Shown here: positions 1-8,869 of the stretch, in pieces
How the letters are laid out: each line of letters begins with the position of its first letter
Position numbering within the stretch: the first letter of the stretch is position 1
DNA from: Nonomuraea typhae
GTDB taxonomy: Bacteria; Actinomycetota; Actinomycetes; Streptosporangiales; Streptosporangiaceae
Length of the DNA stretch: 64,000 nucleotides
Direction: 5' to 3'
Assembly: GCF_009760925.1 (NCBI RefSeq)
Contig: NZ_VRLV01000007.1
Coordinates: forward strand, 496,001 to 560,000
Translations under genes and position numbers: made by a program
The notes under the pieces: model-generated
The model's input: the letters and a program-made list of their open reading frames with translations, nothing else
Told to the model about the DNA's origin: nothing
Database searches by the model: none

Positions 1-276
1 ACGGTCAACGGCGTCCCGCTGGAGGAGAAGTCCTACCTCCACCCCGACGACGAGCCGTCCGGCGACGAGTTCAAGTACACCGTGCCGCCGGGCAAGTTGT
101 TCCTGATGGGCGATCACCGCTCGGCCTCGCAGGACTCCCGTTCCCAGATCAAGAACGGCGGCGACGCCGGCTGGATCTCGGAAGAGGACGTGATCGGCAA
201 GGCCGTCGTGCGCTACTGGCCGCTCGGCCGCGGGGAGATCTTCCAGCGGCCGGAGATCTTCGACAAGGTGAAGTAA
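1..276 (+). CDS. lepB: Signal peptidase I, C-terminal part (5' end outside window)
   Basis: This is the C-terminal 91 residues of a type I signal peptidase, the membrane serine protease that removes signal peptides from exported preproteins on the outer face of the membrane. The open frame continues upstream of base 1, so the membrane anchor and the Ser/Lys dyad are not visible. The conserved late-family box GDHRSASQDSR is present, followed by a short stretch ending in RPEIFDKVK. rnhB follows 50 bp later on the same strand, as in other actinomycetes. The family call is secure; substrate range and anchor type cannot be read here. Confidence 0.93.
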   Translation, partial: TVNGVPLEEKSYLHPDDEPSGDEFKYTVPPGKLFLMGDHRSASQDSRSQIKNGGDAGWISEEDVIGKAVVRYWPLGRGEIFQRPEIFDKVK

Positions 277-326
277 GCCCTTTCCGGTCGCGGTTTGCGG
301 CTCTTGGGGCGTACGCTGCGTTAGTC

Positions 327-995
327 ATGACAGTTGCGTTCCGCCCCCGCCCGAGCGTTGTCCGGCGCGACTCCGGACTGTACGCCTACGAGAGAGCGCT
401 CGCGCGCCGGGGGCTCACTCCGATCGCGGGGGTCGACGAGGCCGGCAGGGGCGCCTGCGCCGGCCCGCTGGTGGTGGCGGCGGTCATCCTGCGCAAGGAG
501 ATTCCCGGGCTGGGGGACTCCAAGCTGCTCACGGCCGCCACCCGCGAACGCCTCTACACACAGGTGACCAAGCACGCCGACGTCGGCGTGGTGGTCATCC
601 CACCGGGGGAGATCGACGCCCGTGGCCTGCACCGCTGCAATGTCGAGGGAATGCGGCGGGCGGTCGCGCGGTTGACCACAGACCCGGAGTACATCCTGAC
701 CGACGGCTTTCCCGTGCCGGGGCTCCCGGCGCCGTCGCTGGCGGTGTGGAAGGGAGATCAGGTCGCCGCGTGCGTGGCGGCGGCGTCCATCGTGGCGAAG
801 GTGACGAGGGACCGCATGATGGTCTCGCTGGACGTGGACTTTCCGGCGTACGGCTTCGCCGAGCACAAGGGGTACACCACCGCTCGGCACCGGCTGGCGC
901 TCGAGGCCCAAGGTCCGTGCTCGCACCACAGGTTCTCGTTCGTCACGGTGGCCAGGGAGATGGGCGACAATGAAATGGGGGCCGGGGTTGCCTGA
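327..995 (+). CDS. rnhB: Ribonuclease HII
   Basis: The 222-residue protein is a cytoplasmic endonuclease that cuts RNA in RNA-DNA hybrids and at ribonucleotides misincorporated into DNA. The N-terminal active-site block GVDEAGRG supplies the first two catalytic acids (Asp-Glu). The central ILTDGFPVPG block and the AASIVAKVTRD block carry the remaining conserved positions, and length is normal for the family. The ATG lies 50 bp after lepB. No clear Shine-Dalgarno precedes it, but a TACGCT hexamer at 312-317 could be a -10 element giving a very short leader. Conserved neighbours lepB and DUF2469 support the call. Confidence 0.96.
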   Translation: MTVAFRPRPSVVRRDSGLYAYERALARRGLTPIAGVDEAGRGACAGPLVVAAVILRKEIPGLGDSKLLTAATRERLYTQVTKHADVGVVVIPPGEIDARGLHRCNVEGMRRAVARLTTDPEYILTDGFPVPGLPAPSLAVWKGDQVAACVAAASIVAKVTRDRMMVSLDVDFPAYGFAEHKGYTTARHRLALEAQGPCSHHRFSFVTVAREMGDNEMGAGVA

Positions 996-1019
996 CCTCG
1001 GAACGACAGGAGGGACGCG

Positions 1020-1343
1020 ATGAGCGCAGAAGATCTCGAAAAGTACGAAACCGAGATGGAGCTGCAGCTTTACCGCGAGTACCGGGATGTCGTGGGCCTG
1101 TTCACCTACGTCGTGGAGACCGAGCGGCGCTTTTACCTCACGAACTCGGTCGACCTGGACGTGAAGACGGCCGGCAACGGCGATGTGTTCTTCGACGTGA
1201 AGATGCAGGACGCCTGGGTGTGGGATATGTATCGCCCTGCGCGGTTTGTGAAGAACGTCCGTGTGGTCACGTTCAAGGATGTGAACGTGGAGGAACTGGC
1301 CAAATCCGACCTCGAGATGCCCAAGGAGGGTTTCTCCAAGTAG
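1020..1343 (+). CDS. DUF2469 family protein
   Basis: This 107-residue acidic protein belongs to DUF2469, a small actinobacterial family of unknown function almost always found between rnhB and yraN. It opens with a charged stretch (SAEDLEKYETEMELQLYREY) and has no signal peptide or membrane segment, so it should be cytoplasmic. An AGGAGGGA Shine-Dalgarno at 1008-1015 fixes the ATG. The 24 bp gap to rnhB suggests co-transcription. No catalytic motif is visible and I assign no function. Confidence 0.93.
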   Translation: MSAEDLEKYETEMELQLYREYRDVVGLFTYVVETERRFYLTNSVDLDVKTAGNGDVFFDVKMQDAWVWDMYRPARFVKNVRVVTFKDVNVEELAKSDLEMPKEGFSK

Positions 1344-1346
1344 GAG

Positions 1347-1355
1347 TTGTCCACA
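1347..1355 (+). promoter_or_regulatory. DnaA-box-like nonamer TTGTCCACA
   Basis: The nonamer matches the actinobacterial form of the DnaA box and lies in the 93 bp gap before yraN. It is a single copy, followed by a weaker CTGTCCCC about 20 bp on. One box is not an origin; it may be a titration site or chance. Confidence 0.3.
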
Positions 1356-1436
1356 GCCCGGCGCCTTGACGCCCGGCTGTCCCCAGAATCACGCTCGGCG
1401 ATTTCCCGGAGCGCCGCCTGCGCGACAGTCTTCGCC

Positions 1437-1790
1437 ATGGCCGCGAAACAAGACCTCGGCAGGCGAGGCGAGCAGCTTGCCGTCGAGTACCTCGAGTCCG
1501 AGGGCATGGAGATCATCGAGCGCAACTGGCGCTGCCGCCACGGCGAGATCGACATCCTCGCTCGCGACGGCTCCCGCCTGGTGGTGGTGGAGGTCAAGAC
1601 CCGCTCCAGCCGCTCCCACGGCAGCGCCCTGGAGTCGGTACGGCCGGCCAAGCTGCGCCGCCTGCGCAGGCTGGCCGCGCTCTGGCTGGCCGAGCAGCCG
1701 CACTCCTTCCGCACCGTCCGCGTGGACGTCATCGCCCTGGAGCGCTTCGCCGGCGACTTCGCCATCCGGCACGTGCGGGGGGCGATCTGA
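1437..1790 (+). CDS. yraN: YraN/UPF0102 family endonuclease-like protein
   Basis: The 117-residue protein has the UPF0102 fold, a restriction-endonuclease-like core. Visible landmarks are the N-terminal LGRRGEQLAVEYLE helix, the ERNWRCRHGEIDIL strand-turn with its conserved Glu-Ile-Asp, and the VVVEVKTR block carrying the E-x-K metal-site residues. Family members usually start near MAAKQDLG, so I use the ATG at 1437 rather than an upstream in-frame codon at 1347 that would add an atypical leader. No strong Shine-Dalgarno is seen. The gene abuts comM (stop 1790, next ATG 1791). Linkage to comM and dprA suggests DNA processing, but the biochemical role is unproven. Confidence 0.92.
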   Translation: MAAKQDLGRRGEQLAVEYLESEGMEIIERNWRCRHGEIDILARDGSRLVVVEVKTRSSRSHGSALESVRPAKLRRLRRLAALWLAEQPHSFRTVRVDVIALERFAGDFAIRHVRGAI

Positions 1791-3320
1791 ATGGCCGTGG
1801 CCCGCACGCGCAGCGTCACCCTGATCGGCGTCACCGGCCATGCCGTCGAGGTCGAGGCCGACGTCGGCAACGGCCTGGCGGGCATCTCGCTGATCGGCCT
1901 GCCCGACACCACGCTCAGCGAGGCCAGGGAACGCGTTCGCTCGGCGCTGGTCAACAGCAGCTACCCGTGGCCCGACGCGCGCATCACGGTCAGCCTGTTC
2001 CCGGCCGGCCTGCCCAAGCGGGGCAGCCAGTTCGACCTGGCGATCGCGGTGGCCATCCTGGGGGCGGCCGGGGTGGTTCCGGGTGAGCGCCTGGTGTCGT
2101 ACTTCTTCCTGGGCGAGCTCGGCCTCGACGGGCGGCTGCGGGCGGTGCGCGGCATCCTGCCCGCCGTCCTGAGCACGGCCGGTGAAGACGGCGCGACCGT
2201 GGTGGTGCCGGCGGCCAACGCGGCCGAGGCGGCCCTGGTCCCGGGGGTGAAGGTCGTGCCCGTCCACGACCTGCGCCAGCTGGCGGAGTGGCTGCGCAAA
2301 GGCGCCCCGCCGCCGCAGGCCCCCGCCGCCGAACCGCCCGCCGCGGCCACGACCACGACGCACCCCGGCGTCGACCTGGCCGACGTGGTCGGTCAGCCGC
2401 TGGGCCGGCGGGCCCTGGAGGTGTGCGCGGCAGGCGGCCACAACCTGTGGATGCTCGGGCCGCCGGGCACCGGCAAGACCCTGCTGGCCGAGCGGCTGCC
2501 GACGCTCCTGCCCGACCTGGAGCCGGACCACGCCCTGGAGGTGACGGCCATCCACTCGGTGGCCGGGGTGCTGCCTCCGGACAGCCCGATGATGAGCCGC
2601 CCGCCGTTCGTCAGCCCCCACCACACGGCCACGGCGGCCGCGATAGTGGGCGGCGGCAGCACCGTCGTCCGCCCGGGCGCGGCCTCGCTGGCCCACAGGG
2701 GCGTGCTGTTCCTGGACGAGGCCCCGGAGTTCCCCCGGCCGGTCCTGGACTCGCTCCGCCAGCCCCTGGAGGCCGGATACGTCACGGTGTCACGGGCCGC
2801 CGGCTCGGTCACCTTCCCGGCCCGCTTCATGCTGGTCCTCGCCGCCAACCCCTGCCCGTGCGCCCAGCCGCAGGACCCGTCGGAAAGCTGCCGCTGCACT
2901 CCGACGATCAAGCGCCGCTACCTCGGCAAACTGTCCGGCCCGTTGCTGGATCGCGTCGACATGAAGGTCATGGTGGCCCGCTCGTCCAAGAGGGAGCTCC
3001 TGGCCGACCGCCAGTTCGTGGAGTCCAGCGCCGTGGTGGCCGACCGGGTGCGCATGGCCCGCGAACGCGCCGCCAAACGGCTGGCCGGAACACCGTGGCG
3101 GACCAACGCCGAGATCCCGTCCACCACCCTGCACGCGGACTTCCGGCCGTCGGAGGATGCCATGAAGCCGCTTTCCAGCGGGCTGGAGACGGGTTCGCTG
3201 AGCAATCGGGGGCTGGATCGCATCATGCGCGTCTCCTGGACGCTGGCCGACCTGACGGGGAAGGACCGCCCCGAGGCGGAAGAGGTCGCCACCGCCTATG
3301 CCCTGTGGATGGGGGTCTGA
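1791..3320 (+). CDS. comM: YifB/ComM family AAA+ ATPase (Mg-chelatase-like)
   Basis: The 509-residue protein matches ComM, a hexameric AAA+ helicase that promotes branch migration during natural transformation in other bacteria. The N-terminal domain has the Lon-protease-like fold (GVTGHAVEVEADV, GLAGISLIGLPD). The ATPase core follows, with Walker A GPPGTGKT, Walker B-type LFLDEAPEF and the family Cys-rich segment NPCPCAQPQDPSESCRCTP. The C-terminal Mg_chelatase_C region is present and length is normal. The stop overlaps the dprA ATG (TGATG), so the two are likely translationally coupled. Confidence 0.95.
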   Translation: MAVARTRSVTLIGVTGHAVEVEADVGNGLAGISLIGLPDTTLSEARERVRSALVNSSYPWPDARITVSLFPAGLPKRGSQFDLAIAVAILGAAGVVPGERLVSYFFLGELGLDGRLRAVRGILPAVLSTAGEDGATVVVPAANAAEAALVPGVKVVPVHDLRQLAEWLRKGAPPPQAPAAEPPAAATTTTHPGVDLADVVGQPLGRRALEVCAAGGHNLWMLGPPGTGKTLLAERLPTLLPDLEPDHALEVTAIHSVAGVLPPDSPMMSRPPFVSPHHTATAAAIVGGGSTVVRPGAASLAHRGVLFLDEAPEFPRPVLDSLRQPLEAGYVTVSRAAGSVTFPARFMLVLAANPCPCAQPQDPSESCRCTPTIKRRYLGKLSGPLLDRVDMKVMVARSSKRELLADRQFVESSAVVADRVRMARERAAKRLAGTPWRTNAEIPSTTLHADFRPSEDAMKPLSSGLETGSLSNRGLDRIMRVSWTLADLTGKDRPEAEEVATAYALWMGV

Positions 3321-4666
3321 TGACCGGGGAGGGTGAGGCCGGGAGGCCGCAAGGTGGAGGGGAGCCGGCGCCTCGCGCCGGCGGGGCGGTGACCTCCCTC
3401 GGCGGTGGGGAGACGACCTCCCTCGGCGGTGGGGAGACGACCTCCCTCGGCGGTGGGGAGACGACCTCCCGTGGCGGTGGGGAGGTGACCTCTCGTGGCG
3501 GTGCTGGGGCGTTGACGGGGTGCCGTGGGTCCGACATCGTGGCCCGGGCCGCTCTGATGCGGGCGGCGGACGCGGGCGACCCGCTGATGGGCGGCGTCGT
3601 GGCCCGCCACGGCCCCCTGAAGACCCTGGACCTGATCCGCACCGGCCGCCTCCTGGACGTCGAGGAGGACGCGCGGGCCCAGCTGACCGGCAGGCTGCGA
3701 ACCTGGCGAGCCCGCCTGGCCGCCGCCGACCCCGAGGCCGATCTGGCGGCCGGCGAGCGGACCGGTGCCCACCTGGTCGTGCCGGGCACCCCGCAATGGC
3801 CCACCCAGCTCGACCACCTGGGTGACCGCCGCCCGCTGGGCCTGTGGGTGCACGGCACCGCCGACCTTCGCTACTCCTGCCTGCGTTCGGTGGCGATCGT
3901 CGGCGCCCGGGCGGCCACGCCGTACGGTCTGCATGTGGCCGCGCACTTCGCCGCCACGCTGGCCGACTCCGGCTGGAGCGTCATCTCCGGCGCCGCCCTG
4001 GGCATCGACGCCGCCGCGCACCGCGGAGCCCTGGCCGCCGGCGGTCCCACGATCGCCGTCCTCGCCTGCGGGACCGACGTCTCCTACCCCGCCGCCCACC
4101 ACGACCTGCTGGCTCAGATCCGCGAGGAGGGGGCGGTGGTCAGCGAGTGCCCGCCGGGCGTCCATCCCACCCGATCCCGCTTCCTGATCAGAAACCGCCT
4201 GATCGCCGCCCTCTCCCCGGGCACGCTCGTCGTCGAGGCCGCCCTGCGCAGCGGTGCCGCCAACACCGCCGTCCACGCCCAATCCCTGTCCCGCCACCTG
4301 GCCGCCGTCCCGGGCCCCATCACCTCCGAGCTGTCGGCCGGCTGCCACCGCCTGCTGCGCGAGCGCGACGCGGTCTGCGTGACCAGTCCCGAGGAACTCA
4401 TCGATCTGGTCGGCAGGATCGGCGACGACCTGGCCCCGGCCCAGAGGGGTCCTGTGGTGGCCCGTGACGCGCTCTCAGAGACGGCTAGGAGGGTTCTGGA
4501 CGCGGTACCGGGCACCGGTGGTGCGGGGCCCGCCAGTATCGCGGTAGCCGCGGGCACAGACCTTTCCGCGACCCTGAGCGCTCTGGGCAGCCTCGCGGCG
4601 GCCGGGTACGTACTCCGGACGCCTCGTGGCTGGCGCCTCAAACCACGAACCGTGACCCCGTGCTAG
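3320..4666 (+). CDS. dprA: DNA-processing protein DprA with repeat-bearing N-terminal extension
   Basis: DprA loads RecA on incoming single-stranded DNA. Its Rossmann-fold core is clear: VAIVGARAATPYGLHVA, then SGAALGIDAAAHRGAL, then the FLIRNRLIAALS block. A C-terminal winged-helix-like domain (about residues 390-445) closes the protein. At 448 residues it is longer than usual. Residues about 1-63 are a Gly/Thr/Ser-rich extension holding five 8-residue units of the form V/T-T-S-L/R-G-G-G-E, encoded by a 24 bp tandem repeat. The start is coupled to comM by a TGATG overlap. A shorter product starting inside the repeats cannot be excluded, but the frame is open throughout. Confidence 0.93.
   Translation: MTGEGEAGRPQGGGEPAPRAGGAVTSLGGGETTSLGGGETTSLGGGETTSRGGGEVTSRGGAGALTGCRGSDIVARAALMRAADAGDPLMGGVVARHGPLKTLDLIRTGRLLDVEEDARAQLTGRLRTWRARLAAADPEADLAAGERTGAHLVVPGTPQWPTQLDHLGDRRPLGLWVHGTADLRYSCLRSVAIVGARAATPYGLHVAAHFAATLADSGWSVISGAALGIDAAAHRGALAAGGPTIAVLACGTDVSYPAAHHDLLAQIREEGAVVSECPPGVHPTRSRFLIRNRLIAALSPGTLVVEAALRSGAANTAVHAQSLSRHLAAVPGPITSELSAGCHRLLRERDAVCVTSPEELIDLVGRIGDDLAPAQRGPVVARDALSETARRVLDAVPGTGGAGPASIAVAAGTDLSATLSALGSLAAAGYVLRTPRGWRLKPRTVTPC
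3389..3508 (+). repeat. 24 bp tandem repeat, five copies, inside dprA
   Basis: Five in-frame 24 bp units code for residues 24-63 of DprA, each reading V/T-T-S-(L/R)-G-G-(G/A)-(E/G). Copies 2 and 3 are nearly identical at DNA level. Because the unit is a multiple of three, copy-number change would not break the frame. Confidence 0.95.
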
Positions 4667-4702
4667 CTCACTGGCCCCTGCTCGCCAGGGGGCCTGCGCG
4701 AA

Positions 4703-4814
4703 GGGTTCGTCACGGCGCGGGAGGGGTTCGTCACGGCGCGGGAGGGGTTCGTCACGGCGCGGGAGGGGTTCGTCACGGCGCGGGAGGGGTTCGTCACGGC
4801 GCGGGAGGGGTTCG
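4703..4814. repeat. 21 bp tandem repeat, five full copies plus a partial sixth
   Basis: Units begin at 4703, 4724, 4745, 4766 and 4787, each starting GGGTTCGTCACGG, and a sixth degenerates after 4814. The five copies are essentially identical, indicating recent amplification. There are no spacers, so this is a minisatellite and not a CRISPR. Confidence 0.95.
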
Positions 4815-5062
4815 CCTTGCGCTCCGCGTTCAGGCTCACCACGGCGGCGAACGGGTTCCCTTTGGCGCTCCAACGTTCCGCGCTCACGCTTGCCACCGGA
4901 CGGGCCGGCTCCCCTCCCGCGGTTCGTGTTCATGGTTATTACGGCTTGGGGTGGCCTTCTTCTGCGGTTCGTGTTCATGGCTGTCGCGGGTGCGGGGTGG
5001 CCCCATTCGGCGGGTTGTGTTCATGCTCGCCTCGACGCGGGGACGGACTCCCCTCTACGCTC

Positions 5063-5126
5063 CGCCTGCCCGCCTGCCCGCCTGCCCGCCTGCCCGCCTG
5101 CCCGCCTGCCCGCCTGCCCGCCTGCT
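5063..5126. repeat. 8 bp tandem repeat CGCCTGCC, seven full copies
   Basis: Perfect CGCCTGCC units start every 8 bp from 5063 to 5111. The eighth ends in T, and two diverged CGCCTGCTAC-type units follow to about 5140. The unit length is not a multiple of three and it lies outside any credible gene. Confidence 0.93.
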
Positions 5127-5285
5127 ACCGCCTGCTACCGCGCGGAAGCCGGCCTTCCTTCCACGCTCACTGGCACGCCGACGTGTTCGCGGTCATGCGA
5201 GGGGCGTCTTATGTGTAACCACACCAGCGAAGTGAACTGCCAGCCGAACGCCGCTCTCGGCTCCTGCGGCGGTGGAGGGGTTGGG

Positions 5286-6632
<1,347 letters not shown>

Positions 6633-6636
6633 GGTC

Positions 6637-7206
6637 TTACTCTGCCCCGATCTGCCACTTCTTGCTCATCGTCGGGGCTGGTGGCGGCGGGTGGTTCTCT
6701 GGGCGGGGTTCTGGGGGGTTTGCGGGCCAGTGTGGGAGTAGGCGGATCAGGCCGGTGCCGGTCAGGAGGAGGGGGTCCAGGTAGCGGCGGTCGCGGAGTA
6801 GGCCCCAGTGCAGGCAGTGGCTCTGGCAGTGCGGGGTGGGCAGGGACTGGAGGGTGCCTATGGGGGTGCCGGTAGTGACCTGCTGGCCGCGCCGTACCGA
6901 TGGGTGGACGGGGAGGTAGGTGGTGCGGAGGCCGTTGGGGTGGTGGATGGTGACCACGCCTCTGCCGGCCAGCGGGGCCGCGTAGCCGATGGTGCCTTCG
7001 CCTGCCGCGTGGATGGTTGTGCCCGGGCTGGCGGCCAGGTCTACGCCGCGATGGCCGGACAGCCAGGGGGCCGGGGGTGGGGTGAAGCGGCGCAGGATGT
7101 GCGAGCTGTCGGGGGTTGGCCAGGTCCAGGTTGGTGTGGCGGGTGGGACGGGTGGCGCCAGGACCGTGGTCAGGGCCAGGAGGAGGGCGAGGGCGGGGTG
7201 GGGCAT
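6637..7206 (-). CDS. M23 (LytM-fold) peptidase-like secreted protein
   Basis: This 189-residue protein has an N-terminal hydrophobic segment (residues 4-20), probably a signal peptide, then an M23 domain. The zinc-ligand pair H52-x3-D56 sits in GHRGVDLAA, the glycine-rich strands follow, and H133 lies in CLHWG. Two positions that normally carry catalytic His look substituted: the first His of the H-x-H motif is Cys131, and the Y-x-H-L site reads Y-L-P-V. It may therefore bind peptidoglycan or regulate rather than cut. A basic, Pro-rich tail ends the protein. It lies 4 bp upstream of xerC. M23 genes between xerC and rpsB are common in actinomycetes. Confidence 0.85.
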   Translation of the reverse strand: MPHPALALLLALTTVLAPPVPPATPTWTWPTPDSSHILRRFTPPPAPWLSGHRGVDLAASPGTTIHAAGEGTIGYAAPLAGRGVVTIHHPNGLRTTYLPVHPSVRRGQQVTTGTPIGTLQSLPTPHCQSHCLHWGLLRDRRYLDPLLLTGTGLIRLLPHWPANPPEPRPENHPPPPAPTMSKKWQIGAE

Positions 7207-7415
7207 GGCGGAAAGGATGCGGGACTGGGCGGGGCTTTGGAGGGGGCGAACCGGGTTCTGTGGATGACGGGCTGTCGTGGTCGCGTGCTGTGGATGGGGC
7301 TCCGTTGTCGGGGAGTGCGGGCCGTCGGCACGGGGTGCGGTCTGTGGTGGTTGGAGGGGGTGGGTCCGTCCAGGTCACGGGTGCGGTCTGTGGTCTGGGT
7401 GAGGGGCCTTATCGG

Positions 7416-8765
7416 CTACAGGAGGGAGCGCATCTTTACCAGGGTGAGTTCGTACATGGCGCTGGGAAGGGTCATGTTCGCGTGTGGTGTTCGGCGGTGG
7501 TGGAGGGACAGGGACTCGCCGGGGACGGGGGGCGGGATGTGGCGGGGAGGGGTGCGGGTGCGCAGGGGGGAGGTCCAGATCCAGATTCCGCTCAGCGCCA
7601 TCCCCGCGGCGCACAGCAGGACCACGGGGCGGAGGCCCACCAGTTCGGCCAGTGCGCCGCCGGTCACGCCGCCCAGCGCCAGGACGCCCTGGACGGCGAA
7701 GGTGAACGTGCTGTTCACCCTGCCCCGCAGCCCTGGTGGCGCCTCGCGGAGTTGGACCGCCCCCATGCAGGTGGCGAACATGACCACCAGCGTCCCGACG
7801 GCGAGTGCGGTGAGTGACATCGCGGTGATCTTCCACCAGAGCGGCCCCCCGATGAGTCCCACGGTCAGGATGTCGACGGGGAACAGCACCACGGACCACT
7901 GCAGCAGCCGGTCCGTCCCGGCCGATCGGCTCAGGCGGGCGGTCAGCCAGGCGCCGGCCAGGCCGCCGAGGCCGGACAGGGCCGCCAGGTAGCCGATCAG
8001 GCCCTTGGGGATCTCCAGCACGTTGACCATGTAGAGCATGTGCACGGCGATGTAGGCCATGGCGAAGAAGTTGATGGTCACGCCGGCGCCCAGCAGGGCG
8101 CGCAGGGACGGGTGGGCCAGGCAGGCGCGCAGGCCGTCGGCCACGTCGCGGAGCATGCCCCTGGAGGGGGCGGGGGCGTTGTGCTCCGGGGTCCTGATGC
8201 GGCTCATCAGCACGGCTGACAGGAGGAAGGACAACCCTTCCACGAGTACGGCCAGCGGCGCCGTCAGTACCTGGACCAGGAGCCCGCCGAGCCCGGGACC
8301 GGCCACCGAGGCCACGGAGTAGGACGCCTGGAGCCCGGCCATGGCCTCGGTGCGTTGCGCCGGGGGGACGACGGCGGCCAGGTGGGGGAAGCTGGCGGCG
8401 CGGAAGACGACGCCGGCGGTGCCGATGGCGAAGGCGGCGGCGATGAGGAGGGGCACGGACAGGACGCCCAGCAGCCACGCGACGGGGACCAGGAGCGCGG
8501 CCGCCCCTGCGGCCAGTTCGCAGGCGATCATCAGGGGCCGGTGGCGGCGCAGGCGGTCGGCGATGGCGCCGGCCTGCAGGCCGAACAAGAGGGCGGGGAT
8601 GAAGGCCGCGGCCGTGAGCAGGCCCATCTGGTACGGCGTGGCCGCCAGCAGAGTGACCCCGGCCAGAGGGACGGCCAGTTTGGACACCTCGGACCCGGTG
8701 AGGGAGATCGTCCGGGAGGCCCACAGGAGCCGATAGCCGGGTTGCCTGCGCAGGGGCGTGGTCAT
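7416..8765 (-). CDS. MFS efflux transporter (EntS/MdfA-like, 12 TM)
   Basis: The 449-residue protein has about 12 hydrophobic segments and the MFS loop motif GAIADRLRRHRPL between TM2 and TM3. It resembles the actinobacterial MFS_3/EntS-like exporters normally controlled by ArsR-type repressors. I use the ATG at 8765 because GGAG lies 8 nt upstream; an in-frame codon at 8801 would fall inside the operators. The C-terminus is basic and probably cytoplasmic. It diverges from an ArsR-family gene across three operator copies, so repression relieved by an exported compound is likely. The substrate is unknown. Confidence 0.9.
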   Translation of the reverse strand: MTTPLRRQPGYRLLWASRTISLTGSEVSKLAVPLAGVTLLAATPYQMGLLTAAAFIPALLFGLQAGAIADRLRRHRPLMIACELAAGAAALLVPVAWLLGVLSVPLLIAAAFAIGTAGVVFRAASFPHLAAVVPPAQRTEAMAGLQASYSVASVAGPGLGGLLVQVLTAPLAVLVEGLSFLLSAVLMSRIRTPEHNAPAPSRGMLRDVADGLRACLAHPSLRALLGAGVTINFFAMAYIAVHMLYMVNVLEIPKGLIGYLAALSGLGGLAGAWLTARLSRSAGTDRLLQWSVVLFPVDILTVGLIGGPLWWKITAMSLTALAVGTLVVMFATCMGAVQLREAPPGLRGRVNSTFTFAVQGVLALGGVTGGALAELVGLRPVVLLCAAGMALSGIWIWTSPLRTRTPPRHIPPPVPGESLSLHHRRTPHANMTLPSAMYELTLVKMRSLL

Positions 8766-8780
8766 GAGGGAGTCTCCAAA

Positions 8781-8846
8781 ACTGTGAAGGGAACGCTTCA
8801 CAGTTATGAAGGTAATCCTTCAGAACTGTGAAGGCAATACTTCACA
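8781..8846. promoter_or_regulatory. Three phased operator palindromes for the ArsR/MFS divergon
   Basis: Site 1 (8781-8804) is ACTGTGAAG-N6-CTTCACAGT with perfect 9 bp arms. Site 2 (8807-8822) is TGAAG-N6-CTTCA. Site 3 (8827-8846) is TGTGAAG-N6-CTTCACA. Their centres are exactly 22 bp apart. Site 3 lies over the expected -35 of the arsR-type gene, and site 1 sits just upstream of the MFS Shine-Dalgarno. Confidence 0.88.
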
Positions 8847-8857
8847 TCTGATCCGGG

Positions 8858-8863
8858 TACCGT
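8858..8863 (+). promoter_or_regulatory. Candidate -10 hexamer TACCGT of a leaderless promoter
   Basis: TACCGT ends exactly 6 nt before the ATG at 8870 and no Shine-Dalgarno precedes that ATG. This is the spacing expected when transcription starts at the A of the start codon. Confidence 0.55.
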
Positions 8864-8869
8864 TTGCGC

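Larger units (their letters stand above)
4667..5285. other. 619 bp repeat-rich convergent gap between dprA and xerC
   Basis: The gap separates two convergent genes and I see no convincing gene in it. It holds a 21 bp minisatellite (4703-4814), two copies of GGTTCGTGTTCATGG (4921-4935 and 4966-4980) with a degenerate third near 5012, and an 8 bp array (5063-5126). Open frames through it on either strand owe their length to repeat units divisible by three and resemble no family I know. Confidence 0.8.

Noticed and set aside
2288..3319. Upstream extension of the dprA frame through comM
   Set aside because: The sequence is out of frame with the clear ComM motifs and is Arg/Pro/Gly-rich shadow coding. 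The coupled ATG at 3320 is the credible start.
4703..5126. Possible CRISPR array
   Set aside because: The 21 bp and 8 bp units are directly abutting with no variable spacers, and no cas genes are in the window.
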